DNA of 22,985 nucleotides from the NCBI GenBank assembly GCA_021784635.1, contig JAJYHS010000007.1, positions 1-22,985 on the forward strand. Direction: 5' to 3'. This document shows positions 16,377-22,985 of the stretch, piece after piece (within the stretch, counting starts at the first letter, position 1; the number at the start of each line of letters is the position of its first letter). The DNA is from a bacterium. Lineage in GTDB: Bacteria; Bdellovibrionota; Bdellovibrionia; Bdellovibrionales; UBA1609. Below the pieces are notes generated by a model, which saw only the letters and a program-made list of their open reading frames with translations, did not search any database and had not been told where the DNA came from. The translations under genes were made by a program, and so were the position numbers.

Positions 16377-17882
16377 TTAATAAGCTTCGTTTCCGGTAAT
16401 CACTACTTTATTCAAAACAGTTACCGGTTGTGCCGAATTCGCCGATTGAATTTGCGAGCTGAGTTGCTTAGCAATTTTAGACGCGAACTTCGATTCGCGC
16501 GTTTGCGCTCTTTTTGCCACGTCAGCAAGCGATTGAGTCAAAATTGCATTGTTTGCAGTTGAAATCGCCTTTGCGGCCGCCGGAGCTTTAGCTTGCACAT
16601 TAGCCGCGCTGCTGAGATTTGCAGTCAGAACGCTATGATCAATCTGCAAAAGCTCTTTCGGCGAAAACTTCTTCACAGGTATCATCTGCACATTTGCACT
16701 AAGTGTTTTCGGTTTGAGCGATTGAATAAACGCCTGTGATTGAGACTTGATCTTGTTTAGAACGGATTGATTCGGAGCCACAACTGTAACCGGTTGCAAC
16801 GTCGCGGGCGGCTGATGTATTGCTTTGGCGCCACGGCTCGTACTTCTTTGTTTTTGCAAGGAGGCATGCGCCGCCGCAAACGCAGCTCGCGCTTCTTCTA
16901 AAATATTAATGTCGACCGACAATTTCTTATTCCCCGCCGAGCGGACAAAAGCGATGAGTCCTTTTTCACCACCACTTGCCGCCTTACCGAGTCTACGTAT
17001 TTCGCGATTGGTCGACTTAAGCATTTGAGCGACATAAGTCGGCGGAAGAGTACCGAGATACATTGCCAAAACATCAGCAGAAACTTTCACTGTGGCGTTC
17101 GGATTCGGTTCTACCGTTTGCATAATGACAAGCTTGCGCGGTTGAGTCCACGGGAGTTTTTGTGTGATTGTAATTGTATAAGTGCGAATTCCGTAAGTGT
17201 TGGCGTTTTGTTTTTCTTCGGCCCATTGACGCTCGCCCTGTGTCGGGTCAGTATAATCGGGAACAACTTTTTGAATGTGGATATCAACTTTAACCGGCGT
17301 TGGCTTATTTGTAGTTGGATTGACGATTTCATCCGTTGCATCACTGATATAGAGGTCGGTTTTGGTGAGGTCCCCAACGTTGTCGGTCCACTTATTAGTT
17401 GGTTCTTTAATTAAACCGGTCACTCCGCTTTGCGAATTCACGCCAGGGCCAAAATAAGTCGCCATAAGCGTGTTGCAGTTCAACGTGACGTGCATAAGGT
17501 CGGGAGAATTGACTTGCATTGCATTTGCTTGATTCAACTGCGTGGCCGTATTTTGTACCGGGAGTTGGCTGTAAATCGTGATATCGGGCGGTGTTAAATT
17601 TTTAGCGGTGAGACTTTCGGCGCTATCCGATACCAAAACCGTGCGCACAACCCATGAGGGCCCAATATTACTCAGCTTTTGAAGAGTATCCTGCATGTCC
17701 TTATTTATATTGAGCGCATTTGTCGATGAACAAACTTTTTGCAAACGGGTCTTCCAAAGCTGTACTTCGTTCGCAGAATGACCACCACCGCAGCCAGGTA
17801 ACACCGCAAGAGCCATTAGGGCAGCTCCAAAAAAAGTCAGATTAGACAACACAGTTGACGAATGGTTTTTGCGTAAAAACAT
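16377..17882 (-). CDS. Unrecognised lipoprotein, 501 aa
   Basis: I do not recognise this protein. The N-terminus (MFLRKNHSSTVLSNLTFFGA, then ALAVLPGC) is a lipoprotein signal with the lipid-bearing Cys expected at residue 31, followed by GGGHS. The mature part has two more Cys (51 and 136). Residues about 35-290 look folded and mixed alpha/beta, including ITITQKLPWTQPRKLVIMQT. Residues about 290-500 are Ala/Gln/Ser/Lys-rich and probably helical or low-complexity. The end (VTVLNKVVITGNEAY) is hydrophobic-polar alternating. A strong AAAGGAG lies seven bases before the ATG. The gene diverges from the large secreted-protein gene across a 405-nt region, which suggests, without proof, a joint role at the cell surface. 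An SLPGC-like box with Pro at -2 is acceptable but not ideal. Confidence 0.75.
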   Translation of the reverse strand: MFLRKNHSSTVLSNLTFFGAALMALAVLPGCGGGHSANEVQLWKTRLQKVCSSTNALNINKDMQDTLQKLSNIGPSWVVRTVLVSDSAESLTAKNLTPPDITIYSQLPVQNTATQLNQANAMQVNSPDLMHVTLNCNTLMATYFGPGVNSQSGVTGLIKEPTNKWTDNVGDLTKTDLYISDATDEIVNPTTNKPTPVKVDIHIQKVVPDYTDPTQGERQWAEEKQNANTYGIRTYTITITQKLPWTQPRKLVIMQTVEPNPNATVKVSADVLAMYLGTLPPTYVAQMLKSTNREIRRLGKAASGGEKGLIAFVRSAGNKKLSVDINILEEARAAFAAAHASLQKQRSTSRGAKAIHQPPATLQPVTVVAPNQSVLNKIKSQSQAFIQSLKPKTLSANVQMIPVKKFSPKELLQIDHSVLTANLSSAANVQAKAPAAAKAISTANNAILTQSLADVAKRAQTRESKFASKIAKQLSSQIQSANSAQPVTVLNKVVITGNEAY

Positions 17883-17926
17883 GGATCGGCTCCTTTAAAT
17901 AAAGCTATGGCACTAAGCTACGGGTC

Positions 17927-17954
17927 AAAAAACAGCAATTCGGATGCCGAATTG
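17927..17954 (-). promoter_or_regulatory. Terminator-like hairpin in the lipoprotein gene leader
   Basis: On the minus strand an 8-bp perfect stem (CAATTCGG, loop CAT, CCGAATTG) is followed by CTG and a T6 run. It lies about 45-70 nt upstream of the lipoprotein ATG and in the sense direction, so it could act as an attenuator, or as a terminator insulating the gene from upstream transcripts. It could instead be an operator palindrome. Confidence 0.45.
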
Positions 17955-18212
17955 AGGAGTCACGTAATCGCATTTTGCGGCTTTAGATGTCTCATTTACA
18001 AAAATCAGTGTCAATTTTCGGCAACCAGACTAGTTGCGGCGCCATGTTTCGGCACTTTCTGATCTCACATGACGACAACGTGTAACTATTTGAATTCCTT
18101 GAAAGCCGACTTTCAAAAACGCCCCGGCACTTAAAAGTTCGGCACGTGTTCATCTTTTTGACAATGCTACAGCATTTAATTTCTCGCAGTAAATTCGATC
18201 AGTTATCTGCCT

Positions 18213-18244
18213 GGCATCGACATGCCGATTTCGGATCGATTTTT
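18213..18244 (+). promoter_or_regulatory. Terminator-like structure in the secreted-protein gene leader
   Basis: GGCAT/ATGCC (loop CGAC), or alternatively ATCGA/TCGAT enclosing CCGA-TT-TCGG, is followed by TTTTT at 18240-18244, about 45 nt upstream of the plus-strand ATG. The two pairings exclude each other, which is the form expected of an attenuator, but the stems are short. Confidence 0.3.
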
Positions 18245-18287
18245 GTTTTATTGAAGGTTAGGGAAGCATGTCCAGAAGGAGGACAAG

Positions 18288-20093
18288 ATGAAAAAGTTTA
18301 ACTTAAACGATCACTCCATAATTTATGGAATTTTGATCGTTGCCCTCATGATTGTGGGCCAAGCGGCGTGGGCACTTAATCCGTGTACCAATGTTCAGGT
18401 CGCGCACGCAATACATCTCATGAAAATGAGGCCAGCCGGTAAACGGGGTGCACAACGTGTGAATGCATACCTGACTTGTTCACCGTCGCCCCAACAGATC
18501 ACCCATATGATAGGTGCAGTCAAAAATACTCAACACATGTGCCATGGTCTGTGCCCCGGCAAACAAGTTCCCCCGCACAAGAAAAAAATGGCAAAAACCA
18601 CGAATAAAAATTCAAGGACTGCCCCGCACATTAGAGCACCGGGCAGTAGTAACGGTAATGCTGCGAACCAAGCCGCAAGCAGCAAAAATGCCGGCAAAAT
18701 TTTTATTCCATTTAACAGCGGTGAACGCAAACCACACGTATATAGCAATGGCATTTCAAGCACCTACTATAAGTGGGGTAAACCGCAAGCTGTAACAAGA
18801 ACCGAAGCTGGCGAAGAGTGCGATAGCAACGGCACAAACTGTACGCCAATGACATTAGCGAAAACAGATTATAAGGTTAATGTGACCTACTCAGGATGCA
18901 GTGATTTCGGATGCGACAGCACTCAATCCCTCGCAATCGAACTTAAATCTCTCAAAAACGAAAGTGCAGATATCAGAACAGCAGTGAAAGAACGCGTCTC
19001 ATGCCAAGTCGATGCGTACGGTAACAAGTTACATGGGTCCGATCGCATGGCGTGCTTTGGCCGAAGAATTTCAGCATTACCTCGAAAAGAGCGGCTGACG
19101 GCCCTCCAAAAAGTCCTTAAACAATATATCGGCCGGGACCTCATTAGTAACGATTCGAGTACACGCAGCAAGGCTCGACACAGCCTAAATGCGTTGGCTG
19201 ATGCCGTTAATGGCAGTCAACTTGAAAATTATCTTAGTGTTCTCAAAGATTTTGCTCGCGACGCGAATAAAATAAAAACGCTTGGCCCACAATACGTCGC
19301 AAGCCTCAAACAATACCAAGCGAATTTGCCGAACTACATGGCGATGGGGCCAATGGGTCAATATCAAGCTCAAGCGGCATTTAATAGAATCCAAGCGAAT
19401 TTTCACGATCCCATCATTGCAATCGTGGAAAAATGGAAAAACGGCGGTAGCCGCACTTGTGCCAACTTAGCGAACACGGATTTCGCCTGCTCATCGTCGG
19501 TGGCCAACGAATACAATCGCCTTTCGCCAGTAATTTTAAAACTTGCGCAAGAAGAAGAACAAACCAGTCAAAACCCGGCGCCAGCAAACCAAGGCATACC
19601 TGGCGTCAATAACATGAATGGAATCAGCATGAATCGTGGCGCCAGCGGTCGAACCAGCGCTCGCGCTCTTTTGTCGCAATTTAACGGTGGTTACAACAAC
19701 ATGAACAATATGAACATGAATATGAACGGCCGTATGCCGTTCAACGGCCAGTTTGGGCCCAATCAATTCGCTCCGAACCAGTTCGCAGCAAATCGTCCGG
19801 TGATGCCGAACGCGCCAATGATGCCGAACCAGTTCGCGCCACCAGTCAATCAGTTCGCGCAAATTAACCGGCCATTTGTGCCGAATAATTTCGCTGGGCC
19901 TATGAACACCACCTTTGGAGGATCAACATTTGCTCCATCGTCAACGTTTAACAGCGCGCCGAATTCGATTCGAGCACAATTTCGTCCGCAATTTGCGAAC
20001 CCCGAAATACCAACACCATTTGCAGTGAATGATCCATGGCAGTGCACGCACGGTATAGGCCCAGGTTATTGCCGCAGTGGAATTGGCAGCTAA
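18288..20093 (+). CDS. Unrecognised secreted Cys-rich protein with repetitive Asn/Met/Phe tail
   Basis: I do not recognise this 601-aa protein. A signal peptide is clear (about 1-29, cut expected after GQAAWA). The mature chain has 14 Cys (33, 64, 85, 89, 178, 185, 204, 209, 239, 256, 391, 401, 586, 595), an even number that suggests disulphides in the periplasm or outside the cell. Residues 92-137 are basic and Ala/Asn-rich, and about 215-425 look helical. Residues about 430-575 are low-complexity: an NNMNNMNMNMN run (470-480) and four NQFA units (492, 497, 514, 521) among Pro, Phe and Asn. The last two Cys lie beyond this tract (QCTHGIGPGYC). AAGGAGG stands before the ATG and a strong terminator follows. 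The tail recalls structural or adhesive surface proteins, but no function can be assigned. Confidence 0.8.
   Translation: MKKFNLNDHSIIYGILIVALMIVGQAAWALNPCTNVQVAHAIHLMKMRPAGKRGAQRVNAYLTCSPSPQQITHMIGAVKNTQHMCHGLCPGKQVPPHKKKMAKTTNKNSRTAPHIRAPGSSNGNAANQAASSKNAGKIFIPFNSGERKPHVYSNGISSTYYKWGKPQAVTRTEAGEECDSNGTNCTPMTLAKTDYKVNVTYSGCSDFGCDSTQSLAIELKSLKNESADIRTAVKERVSCQVDAYGNKLHGSDRMACFGRRISALPRKERLTALQKVLKQYIGRDLISNDSSTRSKARHSLNALADAVNGSQLENYLSVLKDFARDANKIKTLGPQYVASLKQYQANLPNYMAMGPMGQYQAQAAFNRIQANFHDPIIAIVEKWKNGGSRTCANLANTDFACSSSVANEYNRLSPVILKLAQEEEQTSQNPAPANQGIPGVNNMNGISMNRGASGRTSARALLSQFNGGYNNMNNMNMNMNGRMPFNGQFGPNQFAPNQFAANRPVMPNAPMMPNQFAPPVNQFAQINRPFVPNNFAGPMNTTFGGSTFAPSSTFNSAPNSIRAQFRPQFANPEIPTPFAVNDPWQCTHGIGPGYCRSGIGS
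19695..19859 (+). repeat. In-gene degenerate tandem repeats (AAC/ATG triplets and NQFA units)
   Basis: Positions 19695-19727 alternate Asn and Met codons (AAC, AAT, ATG). Positions 19761-19859 hold four copies of a 12-base unit encoding Asn-Gln-Phe-Ala (19761, 19776, 19827, 19848). Synonymous differences between copies suggest the repeats are old or selected at protein level rather than fresh slippage products. Confidence 0.7.
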
Positions 20094-20166
20094 TTTAATT
20101 TGATACTTACCCAACAACAAACAGGCGACCTTGCGGTAGTAGGGTCGGCTGAACCCCCTCCTTCGG

Positions 20167-20200
20167 CCGTGGCTGTATTAAAATGCAGCCACGGTTTTTT
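20167..20200 (+). terminator. Intrinsic terminator of the secreted-protein gene
   Basis: A 9-bp perfect stem (CCGTGGCTG, 20167-20175; CAGCCACGG, 20186-20194) with a 10-nt loop is followed at once by TTTTTT (20195-20200). It lies about 75 nt after the stop codon. On the minus strand no T run follows, so it works in one direction. Confidence 0.9.
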
Positions 20201-20235
20201 ATTTTCGCTGCCGTTACAATGAAGATGTCGAGTGG

Positions 20236-20715
20236 CTAGAAGTAATAACGGCCGCCAATGCCAACTTCGACATCCGCGTCTGTGGAGGGAATAATATCCA
20301 TCACGAGCCCGAGTTGACCAAATACTTCGACCCGCGGTTTGTGAAACATATAGCTAATTCCGCCGATGCCTTCCGGGCCAAATTCCGCACCGTTGTTGTT
20401 ACTGTTGCTGCTATTTTGCCCCCGATCACGAAGTCGGGCTCCAACCCCTAGGTAACCGTCAAACGGCTGCTCATTCGCAACAAAAAGTCGCGGCTTTTGC
20501 CAAAGCATATCGCCGCTTAGGCGAAAATTATCGCCGTCACCCCAACCGAGAGTGCCGTCATAGGCGATCTTGCGATCTTGAATGTATTTGGCAGTGAACC
20601 CTGTAGTTGTACCAATGACGACCCCAACTCCCAAAGGATGAAGAAGCCTTGCCCATGCCAAGCTAGAAAAGGTTAACGCTAACGTGCAAACCATAAATGT
20701 CACAATCTTACGCAT
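20236..20715 (-). CDS. Small outer-membrane beta-barrel protein, function unknown
   Basis: A 159-aa exported protein. The signal peptide MRKIVTFMVCTLALTFSSLA ends in AWA before RLLHP. The mature part has alternating hydrophobic/polar strands, Gly-rich turns (VGVVIGTTTGFTAKY, then GGRYYF at the end) and a C-terminal Phe, the signal recognised by the BAM machinery. Asn/Ser-rich residues (NSSNSNNNG) make a likely surface loop. I chose the ATG at 20715 because GGAGG lies six bases upstream; the ATG five codons earlier would place that Shine-Dalgarno inside the gene. A strong hairpin with T run lies only about 35 nt upstream. The barrel is short (about 8 strands), similar in size to OmpW/OmpX-like proteins, but no family is assigned. 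Confidence 0.75.
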   Translation of the reverse strand: MRKIVTFMVCTLALTFSSLAWARLLHPLGVGVVIGTTTGFTAKYIQDRKIAYDGTLGWGDGDNFRLSGDMLWQKPRLFVANEQPFDGYLGVGARLRDRGQNSSNSNNNGAEFGPEGIGGISYMFHKPRVEVFGQLGLVMDIIPSTDADVEVGIGGRYYF

Positions 20716-20747
20716 TGAAATCCTCCGCATGTTGATGTTTTATTTTT

Positions 20748-20779
20748 AAAAAGCCCAGGGGAGAAAAATCCCCCCTGGG
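20748..20779 (-). terminator. Strong intrinsic terminator or attenuator between the two barrel genes
   Basis: On the minus strand CCCAGGGG and CCCCTGGG form an 8-bp stem that extends through G-U, G-C and A-U pairs to 11 bp with a UUUU loop, followed by C and TTTTT. It lies about 120 nt after the stop of the large barrel gene, so it ends that operon. Its end is only about 30 nt before the start of the small barrel gene, so it could also work as a leader attenuator. Confidence 0.85.
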
Positions 20780-20898
20780 TGCCCTCACGACTTCCCTGTT
20801 CGGGAGCGTCTTCGGGCTCGCAGCCGCCATTGCCAGTTGTCAGTCTTTAGTCGCCACTGCTGAGATGTAAAAACAAAGTTGCGCGCATAAGTTGATAC
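20780..20898 (-). other. Structured untranslated stretch after the large barrel gene
   Basis: No gene is seen in these 119 nt. The part next to the terminator can fold as nested stems (GCCC outer, GAC/GTC, TCCC/GGGA inner) within 20781-20818. This could be a 3'-UTR structure, the body of a small RNA ending at the terminator, or the leader of the small barrel gene. No known riboswitch motif was recognised. Confidence 0.35.
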
Positions 20899-22407
20899 TT
20901 AGAAGCTGACGGCTGCTCTCGATAACAAACCATAAGTCATACTGTTTTTAAACTGTCCATCCACGGTCCAGGCTTTGCCCGGTAACATGACCCCCACTTC
21001 ATTCTGCCACATGATATTTTTACTAATTTGATAATCTGCTGTTAGGTCAACTTCGTAGCCTAAATCACTATTCACTGTATAATAATTCAAACTCGTCCCG
21101 GGGGTCCCGTCAACCACGGTTGTATTGTTCAGCCATGCGCCCGTAAGAGTCGCGATGCCCTTCCACCGTTCGCCAAATTTTCTTGAAACACTTGGAGAAA
21201 CAAAATAGGCGTTCGAAAGGGCTTCGGTATCGGCCGAATCTTCAGTCGACGGTGTGTTGGATGGCCCACTACCTTGGTTACCCAAAGCATCTTGGCGGCC
21301 GTACAAAGCCGTGTGCAATAGGTCTGCCCGGCCCAGCGGTTGACTAAACAGTAACATCGCGACGTGATAATTGCGGTTGAAGAAAAAGCCGTCATATTCG
21401 TTATCGGTTTTAGGATCGTTACCGGTCGCATAACCCGATTTTAAACCAAAACCCCACAGACTTGTCGTCGGCGCATAGTTGTATTGTAAAACCGCGCCGA
21501 ATCCGCCAAGTTTCACATTTGCACCGGCGGAGTTGTCAACGCCGAAATTTCCACTTTGCTGGCAGGCTTCAAATCCGACGTTGTAGTTTTTTTCAGTCTT
21601 CTTAAAAAATACGCTGATGTTCTTAATATCCAACCGGTCAGCTTGCACGGTGTTGGGTTGAGCCGTCGTACTCACGGCGTACTGTGGGGTATCATTGCCC
21701 GCTGGCGAAGCCATGCGGTTTTGATAAAAAATGCCGATTTGCGAGTTCGAATCCGGGTTGTTGTACTGCGCCTCTAAGTCCCATTCGTTGACGCCGTCGG
21801 CGCCGGAGAAATCGGTGTCAGCCACTTTGCCAAACATCGGCATGACATAAAAATTGCCGATGTGAATTTTATACGCCACCATGTCTCGGGTATCAACATA
21901 GTGATCGAATAATCCGTCCCCATCGCTGTAACTCATGCCAAGACCGAAATTAATCGGCATGCGGCCGGCAAACAGTTCGCCGAACTCCTGCTTCAATTCC
22001 AAATAAAATTCGGTTACAACAAAATCTTCTGATTTTTCATAGGTTGATATTGCGGAACTATTTGAAGTACCTGTACCCGGCTGACTACCGTTGGCCCCTA
22101 CTCCGTCGCCAAAAACAGCGCCCAAATTGTTACCGCCCGCATTGCTGTTCATCACGTTAAACTGCGAAAAAATATAGACCCCGTCAGCTGCGACAAACTC
22201 GGGCCGCAAAATAAGCGTTTGCACGCCGTAGTCTTTACCCCTTGCTACCGAGGTATCGAGTTCCGGGTCGTTGATGGCGTACCCTTCAACTCGATAAAGT
22301 CCGTGCCATTCAATACCCGCGTACGCGGCCTGGGAAATTGCGCTCGCGCCGACGATTACGAAAACTACCGCAAAAAACCGCACCAAAGATTTCAGTTTCA
22401 CACTCAT
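20899..22407 (-). CDS. Large outer-membrane beta-barrel (porin-like) protein
   Basis: A 502-aa exported barrel protein. The signal peptide (1-30, ending QAAYA) is followed by GIEWHGLYRVEGYAINDPEL. Many amphipathic strands ending in aromatic residues follow (QTLILRPEFVAADGVYIFSQ, FYLELKQEFGELFAGRMPIN, and others), with Gly/Asn/Ser-rich surface loops and a C-terminal Phe (SRAAVSF). Length and layout fit a 16-18-strand porin or alginate-export-like channel; the substrate cannot be told. I chose the ATG at 22407 because GAGG lies six bases upstream, rather than the TTG four codons earlier, which overlaps that site. The gene starts 12 nt after the second DUF507 stop, so it is likely in the same transcript, and it ends before a strong terminator. 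Confidence 0.82.
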   Translation of the reverse strand: MSVKLKSLVRFFAVVFVIVGASAISQAAYAGIEWHGLYRVEGYAINDPELDTSVARGKDYGVQTLILRPEFVAADGVYIFSQFNVMNSNAGGNNLGAVFGDGVGANGSQPGTGTSNSSAISTYEKSEDFVVTEFYLELKQEFGELFAGRMPINFGLGMSYSDGDGLFDHYVDTRDMVAYKIHIGNFYVMPMFGKVADTDFSGADGVNEWDLEAQYNNPDSNSQIGIFYQNRMASPAGNDTPQYAVSTTAQPNTVQADRLDIKNISVFFKKTEKNYNVGFEACQQSGNFGVDNSAGANVKLGGFGAVLQYNYAPTTSLWGFGLKSGYATGNDPKTDNEYDGFFFNRNYHVAMLLFSQPLGRADLLHTALYGRQDALGNQGSGPSNTPSTEDSADTEALSNAYFVSPSVSRKFGERWKGIATLTGAWLNNTTVVDGTPGTSLNYYTVNSDLGYEVDLTADYQISKNIMWQNEVGVMLPGKAWTVDGQFKNSMTYGLLSRAAVSF

Positions 22408-22419
22408 AACAATCCTCAA

Positions 22420-22692
22420 TTAGTTGCCGCGACGGCGAAGTTCTTCCTCTAAATATTTTGCGTAGAGAACGTCCCATTCCGGTGAACCCTCGGGAACTCC
22501 ACGCTTAAGTGAGGCCACCATGGCTTTCGCTTTTTTGTCAATTTCTTCCATTTCAGCGACAAATTTTGCGATCGCGCGCTTGGCCACTTTAATTGCCACA
22601 TCATCATCGCTGTAATCAACTAAATCGTCATTCCAGATGCCGTCGATGATGAGGTGTGCAAAATGAGTTTGCCGTTCTTCGGACAAAGTCAC
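22420..22692 (-). CDS. DUF507 family protein, second of a tandem pair
   Basis: A 90-aa charged, helical, soluble protein without signal peptide (start VTLSEERQTHFAHLIIDGIW from a GTG; end LYAKYLEEELRRRGN). The pattern of an N-terminal helix, an acidic middle (DYSDDDVAIKVAKRAIAKF) and a C-terminal Lys/Arg/Glu-rich helix fits DUF507, a family of unknown function that I recall from deltaproteobacteria, Aquificae and Nitrospirae, often as adjacent paralogues. The GTG overlaps the stop of the upstream paralogue by 4 nt (GTGA), so the two are probably made together. The family call is from memory of its size and pattern. Confidence 0.8.
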   Translation of the reverse strand: MTLSEERQTHFAHLIIDGIWNDDLVDYSDDDVAIKVAKRAIAKFVAEMEEIDKKAKAMVASLKRGVPEGSPEWDVLYAKYLEEELRRRGN

Positions 22693-22967
22693 AGAACAAT
22701 TCCCTTTTCTTTAGCTAACTTTTTCTTCAGGAGCGGGAACATTTTGTAGCGTTGAAATTGGCCCGGGTTTTGACGTTCGAGATCATCCATCATGCGGTTG
22801 ACCTCATGGTCAAGATCGGATTCGCGTTGATACTCTTGAACAAGAATGTCGCACGCGCGACGAAACACGCGGTCTTCCTTATCTTTAAACGTAATAATGT
22901 CCTGCGCTTTAAGGTCTTTAAACACTTGATGTACGAGGCGCTCGATGAATTTTTCGCTGACCTTCAT
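22689..22967 (-). CDS. DUF507 family protein, first of a tandem pair
   Basis: A 92-aa soluble, highly charged helical protein (MKVSEKFIERLVHQVFKDLK, then DRVFRRACDILVQEYQRESD and NRMMDDLERQ). It shares the general plan of its downstream neighbour, with which it overlaps by 4 nt, and both look like DUF507 members that could form a heteromer. The ATG at 22967 fits family N-termini, but the frame stays open to the window edge (18 nt more) and no clear Shine-Dalgarno is visible, so a slightly longer protein cannot be excluded. Function unknown. Confidence 0.78.
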   Translation of the reverse strand: MKVSEKFIERLVHQVFKDLKAQDIITFKDKEDRVFRRACDILVQEYQRESDLDHEVNRMMDDLERQNPGQFQRYKMFPLLKKKLAKEKGIVL

Positions 22968-22985
22968 TCTTTGACTAAATTCCCG

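Larger units (their letters stand above)
17883..18287. other. 405-nt divergent gene-free region rich in inverted repeats
   Basis: No coding region is supported here. It must hold the control regions for the lipoprotein gene (-) and the secreted-protein gene (+). It contains perfect inverted repeats at 17936-17954 (CAATTCGG/CCGAATTG), 18099-18116 (TTGAAAG/CTTTCAA) and 18213-18226 (GGCAT/ATGCC). Four copies of a TCGGCA or CCGGCA element lie near 18018, 18049, 18125 and 18139. TTGACA at 18158-18163 could be a -35 box on the plus strand, but no good -10 lies at proper spacing. No confident promoter was found on either strand. Confidence 0.6.

Noticed and set aside
17902..17928. TTGACC-15-TAGCTT on the minus strand as the lipoprotein promoter
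   Set aside because: The spacer is short and the predicted transcription start would fall on the ribosome site.
18224..18231. GCCGATTT resembling a sigma-28 -10 element upstream of the secreted-protein gene
   Set aside because: No TAAA-like -35 at 14-16 nt spacing; the motif is better explained as part of an inverted repeat.
19695..19727. Phase-variable simple repeat in the Asn/Met run
   Set aside because: Units are triplet-based and degenerate, so slippage would not shift the frame.
20780..20898. A known riboswitch class (cobalamin, SAM, cyclic-di-GMP, fluoride) in the structured stretch
   Set aside because: Conserved core motifs of these classes were looked for by eye and not found.
1..22985. 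Mobile elements, CRISPR arrays, tRNA or rRNA genes
   Set aside because: No transposase, integrase, regularly spaced direct repeats or tRNA-like cloverleaf was recognised on either strand.

Overview
The window looks like chromosomal core sequence from a flagellated Gram-negative bacterium, most likely Bdellovibrio-like (Bdellovibrionota) or a neighbouring former deltaproteobacterial lineage. This rests on four things: the gene order fliL-M-N-O-P-Q-R-flhB-flhA-flhF-flhG-fliA in one block, a tandem pair of DUF507 genes, Sec-exported proteins and outer-membrane barrels ending in Phe, and strong AAGGAG-type ribosome sites. The taxonomic call is inference from content and order; no database comparison was possible.

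Layout. Positions 2-961 (+) hold an RpoH-type sigma factor whose 5' end lies outside the window. It meets fliA tail to tail, with the stop codons overlapping by 4 nt. Positions 958-11736 (-) are a 12-gene flagellar operon, read fliL, fliM, fliN, fliO, fliP, fliQ, fliR, flhB, flhA, flhF, flhG, fliA. It encodes the C-ring switch (FliM, FliN), stator-associated FliL, the whole membrane export gate (FliO/P/Q/R, FlhB, FlhA), the pole/number regulators FlhF and FlhG, and sigma-28. Many junctions are 1-nt or 4-nt stop/start overlaps. A good sigma-54-type promoter lies just upstream of fliL, so the logic may be sigma-54 driving the export block and sigma-28, then sigma-28 driving late genes elsewhere.

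Positions 11958-16362 are housekeeping genes: an inositol-monophosphatase family enzyme (-), a divergent membrane-anchored SPOR-domain protein (+), a stand-alone rpsN (-) convergent to it, and a UvrD/PcrA helicase (+).

Positions 16377-22967 concern the cell envelope. They hold an unrecognised 501-aa lipoprotein (-) and a divergent unrecognised 601-aa secreted Cys-rich protein with a repetitive Asn/Met/Phe/Pro tail (+). These two are separated by a 405-nt gene-free region rich in inverted repeats. Next come a small outer-membrane barrel (-), a large porin-like barrel (-), and two overlapping DUF507 genes (-) upstream of that barrel. Two strong terminators are visible here.

I see no mobile element, CRISPR array, rRNA or tRNA. 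The parts most likely to be undescribed are the divergent lipoprotein/secreted-protein pair with hairpin-bearing leaders, and the unusual FlhF/FlhG pair (altered GTPase motifs, and an FlhG without the usual FlhF-activating N-terminal motif). Several starts were reassigned from the longest frame using Shine-Dalgarno positions (fliL, the IMPase gene, both outer-membrane barrel genes).
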